Positions 57,401-64,000 of a DNA stretch of 64,000 bases are shown here, one piece after another. The notes beneath the pieces are model-generated. The model was not told where the DNA came from. It did no database searches and was given only the letters and a program-made list of their open reading frames with translations. The first letter of the stretch is position 1; every line of letters starts with the position of its first letter. The translations under genes and the position numbers were made by a program. Source of the DNA: Byssochlamys sp. IMV 00236 (taxonomy: Eukaryota > Ascomycota > Eurotiomycetes > Eurotiales > Thermoascaceae); contig MSJH02000812.1 of the NCBI GenBank assembly GCA_001931875.2, forward strand, positions 1 to 64,000, read 5' to 3'.

Positions 57401-58669
57401 GCAGGCTACTCATTCCTGCTATCATTATTGTTTTACTATTATTATTGTCCTTGCTCGGAACCCCGGGCGCAGAAGAGCGTGGCTTGATTGTCTTCTTTTT
57501 CTCTCTCAGCCACCGTCTCTTGGGCGAAAAAAAGAAGCTAGATAAGTGGAACAGCCTGTTGAGAACTCCCAAGGGCTGGTTCCTGGGCGGCCAGTTCTTC
57601 CATGGTGCCGAATGATGGCCAAGTTCCTTGAGTAGTATTATTGCTAGCGCCAATGGTTCTCCAACTCTCCAACAACTTCTAGCCGGGTAGCCAGACCAGA
57701 CCAGACTAGAGGATTAAATTGCAGCGATTCCGGTATTCCTACTGGGCCAGACGATGGTCGGCGCCGCAACGAGTGGAGACCGCAGTATGTTATCTGTGTT
57801 TTAATATTCGAGGTGGGCAAAGCCAGAATTTCGGCGAGCAGAGGAGGAGATTGCCGTCCATCGAGACATCGTAGTGTCTTTCCCAGAACAGGGTAGGCTT
57901 ATCATGCCGGCAGAGCAACCTTGTCGGGCTCCAGCCACCAACGCACAGGACTAGCGAGCGGAATGAAGCTGTTGCGGCCATTATTGGGCATTGCTTGCAA
58001 GCTTGCAAGCGGGGAACCGAGCTGCTAGTAGTAGTTAGTTAGTAGTAGCAACCAGCATCGACTGCCGGGGGGAGGGGAGCACAGAAGGATACAGCGAGCA
58101 CAACCATGGTAATTGACCGGGAAAACTGCGTAGACAGGAACAGTTCGTGCAGGAGAAACGAAGCAGACGTCTAGAGTCTGGATAGGACTGCCAGGGCAAA
58201 AAATGGATTGGAATTGGGGGATCCATGGGAAGAAGAAGCTCCCAAATGGACTGGTTTCTGCTCGGATGTTGAGGCTTTCCTCTTTCGGCTCTGGCGCTGG
58301 ACCTCCCAGAAGACGCTGGAAAGAATTTAATTAATGAATCAATCAATCATTATTATTATAACAAGAGTCCGTCGCAAACAGGGAAGGCCGCAGAGCTAAG
58401 GGAAGCTATAACCATCCTAACTGATAAATAAAGGGAGCCACGACGGGGCTCTGGCGTGCCTTTTTCCTTTCCTCTTCTTCTTCATCTCAGCACAACAAAC
58501 ACCAACCCCGCAGGTGCCTCTTTTTTTCTCTTTCTTTTCTTTATCTCCTCCCTCTTCCCTCTCCTGGCCCTGCTCTTCATCCTTCTGCGTTCCCAGCAGC
58601 CTCTCATCGTTCCTCCAGACATACTCGTACGGTAGCAGACTTTGTCTACATACACCACACTCCGCAGCC
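54443..58669. other. Long gene-free interval
   Basis: About 4.2 kb with no supportable gene. From 54.6 to 56.2 kb it is strongly AT-rich with CTAA/TTAG tracts, including TAACTAGTTA at 54849-54858, and a (GA)n run near 55221-55238. From 56.2 to 58.4 kb composition is more balanced but the open frames are short and unrecognised. The last 200 bp is C/T-rich leader of the next gene. No transposon motifs were seen. Confidence 0.5.
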
Positions 58670-59479
58670 ATGCGTTCCTCAGTAGTCCTGATGGTCTCTG
58701 CCTTCGCGGCCGGCATTGCCGCCCAGGCCAACTACACTCTGCCTGCTGGTTTCAACCCTGGCGAGGTCTCGTCCACTGAGAAAGGTATGTTGGCCTGGAT
58801 GCCATCAAGAACGGTGTTTCGACCGTTGTCATTATTATTATTATTATTGATTCAAGGTGATACTGACTGCGATCCATAGCTTCCTGGTGTACCGGCCAGC
58901 GTAACCTCTGCCCGAAGATCTGCGGTGGAGTTGCTAACGTGAACACATGCGATCCGGTATGTTTCCTTGGAAGCCCTGTGTAATAGATAATTGATTAATA
59001 CAATTACATACTGTACTACCCGGTAGATCGTGGGCCACCGGCTGACAACGTTCAACCAACTTTAGGACTCGCTGAGCTTCTCTTGTGTCTGCTCGGACGG
59101 CTCTGTCCCCGACTCTGCTGAGTACACCCAGTCGCTGCCCTACTTTGTCTGCGAGGCCAACTTCGGCCAGTGCATTCAGAACCACCCCAACGACCTGGAC
59201 GGCCAGAACCAGTGCAAGGAGCAGGCCAAGTGCGGTACCAAGAACGCCACCAGCGATGCTGCTTCGACTTCTTCGGCTGCGGCCACCAGCGGCACGGCGG
59301 TGGCCACCACTCTGACTACAGCTACGACGACTGCTGGCGGGCAAGTTGCCACGACCACTGCTGCGAAGGCCACTGCGTCTACTTCGCACTCGGCGGCCTC
59401 TGCTGTCAAGGTGGCCCAGGACTACTCGGCTGCCCTGCTGGTCGGAGGTCTCCTCGCGGGCTTCCAATTCGTTCTGTAA
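58670..59479 (+). CDS. GPI-anchored DUF7707 cell-surface protein
   Basis: Secreted, probably GPI-anchored wall or membrane protein of unknown role. Reading: join(58670..58784, 58880..58956, 59066..59479), 201 residues, in frame. A signal peptide is obvious (MRSSVVLMVSAFAAGIAAQA, cleavage likely after AAQ or nearby). The mature part is a small cysteine-rich domain of about 100 residues: ASWCTGQRNLCPKICGG, NTCDPDSLSFSCVCSDGSVP, YFVCEANFGQCIQ, CKEQAKCG. It has ten cysteines, the pattern of DUF7707. A T/S/A-rich, likely O-glycosylated stalk follows, then a hydrophobic C-terminus (YSAALLVGGLLAGFQFVL) as expected for GPI attachment. Intron 1 contains an ATT repeat. Confidence 0.92.
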
Positions 59480-60306
59480 ATATTTCGGGAACGGCACAGC
59501 GACATCCCCTCTTGTTAAAAGCATACACGTTTCTCTGCGTAATTGCAGTTGGGAGGACGAAGCGCGATATCCTTTTTTCTTTTTCCGAGCATGGAGTTTT
59601 CGGCTTTCTAATTGGTTTTAATTGTTTATTCCCCCGACCGTGATGGTCTTTTACTGTCCTTATGATCGTCCATACGACTTATGTCTGTCCTTAATGATTG
59701 CATATGATTCGCGCTGGCTGTCCGCGCCTAGCAGAGCAATAAATAGTTAATACGGCCGATTAATCATGGATTCTCTGTCTTTTGTAGATAACCAGTCCAA
59801 CAGGGAATGTCATATTGTATGATTTCGCTACTTTCATGGAGATCAGATCAGATCTGCGTCTACTATCAGTGAGTGAGGAAATGAATGATCTGCACCGTGT
59901 TATATACAGTTGTATGCACCCCAGACTGTTTGGTAATTCTGGATGATTAACTTATTGCTTGCTTCGACACTAACCAACTGAGAAGCGAAGAGAGCGGGCA
60001 ACCACACCGTATACCAGCAGCCATACCTCGATAGTCCAAAGAAAAAAAAGAAGGAAAAAAAGCCTCGAGTAATTGAATTAATCACAATCGATATAGAATC
60101 CAATTAATGAACCAAAAATCCTCTGTAGCCTCGATCCAGCTGCGTGGTGCTGGCTCTCCTTCGTCTCCGCTGGAACTTCGCCAAGAGTTCTCACCACACA
60201 CTGAAATTTCTCCCCCAACTTTATCGATAGTCTCCAACGCCAAACCTTTCCCTCCACCAACCTATCCCCCCCCAATCCTCCATTCTACCAGTCAAGCCAG
60301 CCCAGC
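59480..60306. other. Intergenic region before eIF3m
   Basis: The 3' flank of the GPI protein gene and promoter of the eIF3m gene. The 100 bp before the eIF3m ATG is C-rich leader. No other gene was seen. Confidence 0.5.
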
Positions 60307-61772
60307 ATGCCGGCTCCGACAAACACCCTCCTCATCGAGGGCACTTTCACCGAACTGTGCGAGGAGCTCGCCCAGTACATCGACGTCCTGCGCAAGAACG
60401 AGGGGCCCAGCGTCCACGCCGAAGTCGCCCCGCTGCTCGAGCCTCTGCGCCAGCAAGAACAGAATGAGCAGGAACCCGACCTGAAGCAGCGGGATGAAGT
60501 TCTTAAGAAGATCGTGTCTGCTGCGGCCGTTTTGAACTCGGCGCCTGAGAACGGTGGGTGGGAGTCTTTTGCCCGGTTGAACGCGTTGATATGATTTTTT
60601 TGAAGGAAGATGAGAGGCTTACAATATGGACCAAAAAAAAAACAGAGATCATCTCCGCCTACAACCTCCTCGTTCACCTGTCTCACCAGGCTGAGAAGCC
60701 GGATATGTTCCTTTCTCGCATCTGCACCTATCTCGCCAAGCCCATCGCCTCGTCTCCGCAGCAGGGCCCGTCGATAGCCCTGTCCATCCTCTGCACCATC
60801 TTCAACACCCTCGCGCCCAACGACTCCAGCCGCTACCACGTCTTCCTGGCCATTGTCGCCGTCATCAGACAGTCCGGATCGTCGTACGCCTTCGAGGCTT
60901 TCAAGCCGCAGCTGACCGCCCAGCTGCCCGGATGGATCGCCGCGTGGGAGTTGGATGAGGAGGATGCGCAGAAGGTGCATCTGGCTGTGGCCGACGCTGC
61001 CACCGCTGCCGGTGATAATGAACTCGCCTACACCCACCTGGTGCAGGCTCTCCAGACGATCCCGGCCAATGAGGCCTCCAGCAAGGAGTCTCGCGATCTG
61101 GCTATCCGCGCCCTGACGGCGGCTTTCTCGAACCCGGCCATCTTCGACTTCACCCCCTTGTCCGCTTCCGATGCGGTCCAGGCTCTGCGGGCCAGCGATA
61201 CCTCTCTCTTCGAGCTCCTCGAGATCTTCGCGGCGGACACGCTGGATGCCTACGAAGACTTCGTTGCCTCGACCCCTCTGTCCTCCATTTCCGGTGGCGT
61301 CCTGGCCGACGCTGGAGAGACGCTGCAGAACAAGATGCGTCTGCTCACCCTTGCTTCTCTGGCTGCCTCGACCCCCTCTCGCTCCCTGCCATACTCCACG
61401 ATCGCCTCTTCCCTCCGTGTGCCCGCCGAGGACGTTGAGAAGTGGGTTATCGACACGATCCGTGCCGGTCTCGTGGAGGGCAGGCTGTCGCAGCTGCGGT
61501 CCGAGTTCCTGGTCCACCGGGCCACCTACCGTGTGTTCGGTGAGAAGCAGTGGGCGGAGGTCCAGGGCCGTCTGATGGTCTGGCGCCGCAGCCTCGAGAG
61601 CGTTCTGGGCGTCATCCGCTCGGAGCGGGAGCGTTTCGTGCGCGAGGGCATGCAGGCTGCTGCGGAGGAAGCCAAGTCCAACGAGAAGGGTGGAAGGACC
61701 ATCGAGCGACGACGGAATCAGCAGCAGCAGCAGCAACCTCGGGAGGTGGAAGTGGCTGGCGGTGCTGAGTAG
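60307..61772 (+). CDS. eif3m: Translation initiation factor eIF3 subunit M
   Basis: PCI-domain subunit of eIF3, the complex that organises the 43S pre-initiation complex on the 40S ribosome. Reading: join(60307..60553, 60646..61772), 457 residues; the 92 bp intron ends in an A-rich tract plus CAG and the join gives PENEIISAYNLLVHLSHQ. The N-terminus MPAPTNTLLIEGTFTELCEE matches fungal eIF3m. The middle is alpha-helical repeat (DSSRYHVFLAIVAVIRQSGS, HLAVADAATAAGDNELAYTH). The PCI winged helix is at about residues 325-385 (KMRLLTLASLAA, YSTIASSLRVPAEDVEKWVI, GRLSQLRSEFLVHRATYRVF). A charged helix and a poly-Q run form the tail. The PCI sequence could suggest a COP9 subunit 7, but the N-terminus and length favour eIF3m. 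Confidence 0.93.
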
Positions 61773-62440
61773 ATATACCCCTCCTCGCAATATCGTCGAA
61801 GCTAAACATGAGGGGGGGTGAAATCCACCTCAAGTCATATCCTTTTTTTTCACTCTTCCGCCGCCGCCATCTATTTACCTTTTTTTTATGTCATTCTTCT
61901 CATGTTGCTTAGATAGGGAGCCCTCTGTATGCATGATGCTTTTTCTTTTTTTTACTTTTTAACTTAACGGATCGGGACAGTTCGTTTCATCGTTCCATTC
62001 GATCATCGTCAAATCGGATAATGAGTCACGTTGTTTAAAACAAAAACGGGTCCTTTTTCTTTTCTCTTACACTTGCTGGTGAAGAATAAAATGGGAGATG
62101 GAGGACAAAGCAGAATTCAGGTTAGGGAGCAGGAAGGCCGATGACATACGAGACCACTGTGTTAGGTCGAATAGGTTCTTATTCGAGAAACTAGAGGGGG
62201 AAATAAGAAAAGAAAATGGAACGAACAATTGAACTGTGATTACGAATGCCCTTCATCATATCCACGACCAATTCAATGCTTGGAATTGGGCTTGTTCTAT
62301 ATCTATCCTGTAGGACGCATCCGCTGGATGAAGTATTTAATCCAATCGTAGGGACCAAAACGGGGTGGTTTTGTAAACCAAAAAGAAAAAAAAAAAATAA
62401 GTCAACAAATATTTATATACTTTCTCCTTCAAGATATCCT
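61773..62440. other. Convergent 3' region, eIF3m / URA6
   Basis: T-rich 3' flanks of two converging genes, with an A-run near 62387. No gene was seen. Confidence 0.5.
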
Positions 62441-63112
62441 TTACAGCGGGTTGATTCCCTTGGCCTCAATACCCTCCCTGATACGAGCGTATACATCCTC
62501 CTTCGTCCCCACCGCCTCGATCGCAACCACCTTACCCTGCTTCCTAAACTCATCCACGACCGGCATGCTCGTGTCAATAAAGGTACGGAACCGCTTCTTG
62601 ATCGATTCGATATTATCATCATCCCGACCGGAAGTCTCCCCGCGCTTCAGCAGACGCGCCTCGAGCACATCCTCCGGACAGCTCAGGAAGAGCGTGAATT
62701 TCGACGGCGCAACAGTCTCTTCAAAGAAAACCGCCTGGTCAAGCTTGCGCGGAAATCCATCGATCAGGAACCGAGGCTTCGCCGGCTTCTTGGTGTCGGA
62801 GTCGACGCCGCTACGACGTTTGGCCAGCGTGTCAGACATGGCGTTGGACAGCAGCGCAACGGTGATTTCCATCGGCACGATCTTGCCTTCTTTGATGTAG
62901 TTCCGAATCAGGTCGCCGTATTGACTACCCTCGCGGACCTGTTCGGCGCGTAGCAGGTCACCGGCAGATAGGTGCGTGAAGCCATAGTCGCGAACGAGGT
63001 TCTCGGATTGCGTGCCTTTACCGGCACCGGGGCCGCCGAGGACGAAAACGACGTCGACTTCGTCGGGGGCGAAGCGGGGAGTGTTGTTCTTGATGGAGGT
63101 TTCGGTGGCCAT
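62441..63112 (-). CDS. URA6: UMP/CMP kinase (uridylate kinase)
   Basis: Phosphorylates UMP and CMP (and dUMP/AMP more weakly) with ATP in pyrimidine nucleotide synthesis. Single exon, 223 residues. P-loop GGPGAGKGTQ near residues 26-35; NMP-binding segment HLSAGDLLRAEQ near 48-59; FLIDGFPRKLDQA near 115-127, containing the family DGFPR; LSCPEDVLEARLLKRGETSG with the LID arginines near 143-162; then DDNIESIKKRFRTF. The LID is short, typical of UMP/CMP kinase rather than mitochondrial adenylate kinase. In-frame stop codons (TAA) lie 3-12 bases upstream of the ATG, so this is the true start. It lies only 59 bp downstream of the small membrane-protein gene on the same strand. Confidence 0.95.
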   Translation of the reverse strand: MATETSIKNNTPRFAPDEVDVVFVLGGPGAGKGTQSENLVRDYGFTHLSAGDLLRAEQVREGSQYGDLIRNYIKEGKIVPMEITVALLSNAMSDTLAKRRSGVDSDTKKPAKPRFLIDGFPRKLDQAVFFEETVAPSKFTLFLSCPEDVLEARLLKRGETSGRDDDNIESIKKRFRTFIDTSMPVVDEFRKQGKVVAIEAVGTKEDVYARIREGIEAKGINPL

Positions 63113-63171
63113 TTTTTATTTTTATTTCTCTCTTAAGGCGTAGGTAGATTGATTTCCTTTCCCCCTTTTTT

Positions 63172-63480
63172 TTACTCTGACTTAACGGCTGGTTTGGCGG
63201 TGCGAGATTTGACCAGCAGGATATATGCGCCCGTACCAACAGCGAGGAGCACAATGAACGGAACGACCTTGAATTCCGAACGACGGTTCTGCGGAGGCGG
63301 AGAAGAAGAGGTTGAGTAAGGTGTAGTAGTTGTATTCAGACGCTGGTGAAGACGAACGAGTTGTTGTTGTTGTTGGTGGTGGTGGGGCAGCGATGATCGA
63401 CCGGCGGCGGCACGGGATGAGGAAGATAGAGCTCGCAGAGACAGAGAGCTCAATGCTGGACGAGCCAGATGGATGGGCAT
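63172..63480 (-). CDS. Small single-helix protein, probably mitochondrial
   Basis: Function unknown. Single exon, 102 residues from the first ATG (63480); the frame stays open upstream without an ATG. The N-terminal ~35 residues are rich in R, S, L and A with no acidic residues (MPIHLARPALSSLSLRALSS), typical of a mitochondrial presequence. A histidine/glutamine-rich and serine-rich stretch follows, then one membrane helix near residues 72-88 (VVPFIVLLAVGTGAYILLV) and a short basic tail (KSRTAKPAVKSE). This layout fits a single-pass inner-membrane protein. Possible co-transcription with URA6, 59 bp downstream, cannot be judged from sequence. Confidence 0.7.
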   Translation of the reverse strand: MPIHLARPALSSLSLRALSSSSRAAAGRSSLPHHHQQQQQLVRLHQRLNTTTTPYSTSSSPPPQNRRSEFKVVPFIVLLAVGTGAYILLVKSRTAKPAVKSE

Positions 63481-63513
63481 TGGGAGGATAATGGTAGGAG
63501 GAGTACAGTACAA

Positions 63514-64000
63514 ATGCTCGTTGGGTAAGGATAGGATAGGATAGGAAGTTAGAAGCAGAGAGGAACTCCAGCAGGCGGCCCGGGGGAAAAGGTGCGGTGG
63601 CGGAACGCTGGAATCTTCAACAATTCTCCGCGTGTGGTTAGCGTAGCTATGAGATCCGTTTGATTAGCAGGAGAAGTAGAGTATACTACTATCGATGCAT
63701 CAATACTTTTGCATGCTCTAGGAAATGCATTGGTTCTGCATGCTATGGAGGGGATGGAGATGTGCTCCATATTTTGGAGGTCCTGGTGTAAGTATACAAA
63801 AGGGGCTCAGTAATAGATGGGATGCCATCAAATGAGACCTCACACACCAGAACATCTTCCCAGATAGCAGCCTTATACAGATTACAAGAGACATGTTACA
63901 TTCACTTCAGAATGAGAAAGATTTCAATCTCACATAATTAATCATAGGGCATTAATCCACACAAGACGCTGCAGCTACCCTTCACTCATACTTGACATCA
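63514..64000. other. Right-edge region
   Basis: The promoter of the small mitochondrial-type gene plus unassigned sequence to the edge. No supportable gene was seen. Confidence 0.4.

Noticed and set aside
62441..63480. Fusion of URA6 with the upstream small membrane protein
   Set aside because: TAA codons lie in frame 3-12 bases before the URA6 ATG, and no donor/acceptor pair bypasses them while keeping frame.

Overview
The window is nuclear DNA of a filamentous ascomycete, most likely Eurotiales (Aspergillus/Penicillium relatives). The evidence is that nearly every gene needs short (50-115 bp) GT-AG introns with CTAAC-like branch sites, the encoded proteins are recognisably ascomycete (Pan1, the Rad7/Rad16 pair, DUF3074, DUF7587 and a DUF7707 GPI protein), and intergenic DNA is AT-rich with many microsatellites. 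I support 20 protein genes, one cut by the left edge. I found no tRNA, rRNA, CRISPR array or recognisable transposon. All functions come from reading the translations; no database search was possible.

Layout. 1-5.9 kb: RAD16 (-) and RAD7 (+) diverge from one ~0.5 kb promoter; together they form the damage-recognition module of global-genome nucleotide excision repair. 6-9.5 kb: gene-free, ending in a pyrimidine-rich leader. 9.5-16 kb: an unrecognised 939-residue disordered protein, a nitronate monooxygenase (-), and RPB11 with a very long first intron. 17-23 kb: the endocytic actin regulator PAN1 (+), then a DUF7587 protein (-). 23.6-33 kb: a Na+/Ca2+-exchanger-like membrane protein (-), the condensin kleisin BRN1 (+), and a four-helix membrane protein (-).

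33-40 kb: about 7 kb of gene-poor, repeat-spotted DNA leading to a C2H2 zinc-finger factor with two upstream ORFs. 42-48 kb: AT-rich DNA with short tandem repeats, a DUF3074 (START-like) protein (-) and an STK19-family protein (-). 48-54.5 kb: a TPS3/TSL1-type trehalose complex subunit (+) and two converging thioesterase-fold genes flanking a 37-base assembly gap. 54.5-58.6 kb: gene-free. 58.7-64 kb: a GPI-anchored DUF7707 protein, eIF3m, UMP/CMP kinase URA6 and a small single-helix, probably mitochondrial protein.

Most genes are housekeeping genes without a shared pathway. The one functional grouping is DNA repair and transcription: RAD16/RAD7, with STK19 and RPB11 further along. I do not see a new multi-gene system. 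The most notable observations are the divergent RAD16-RAD7 pair, the RAD7 start codon apparently split by an intron, an ORF inside the long RPB11 intron, the degenerate phosphatase motif of the trehalose subunit, and recurrent CTAA/TTAG palindromic tracts in gene-free DNA.
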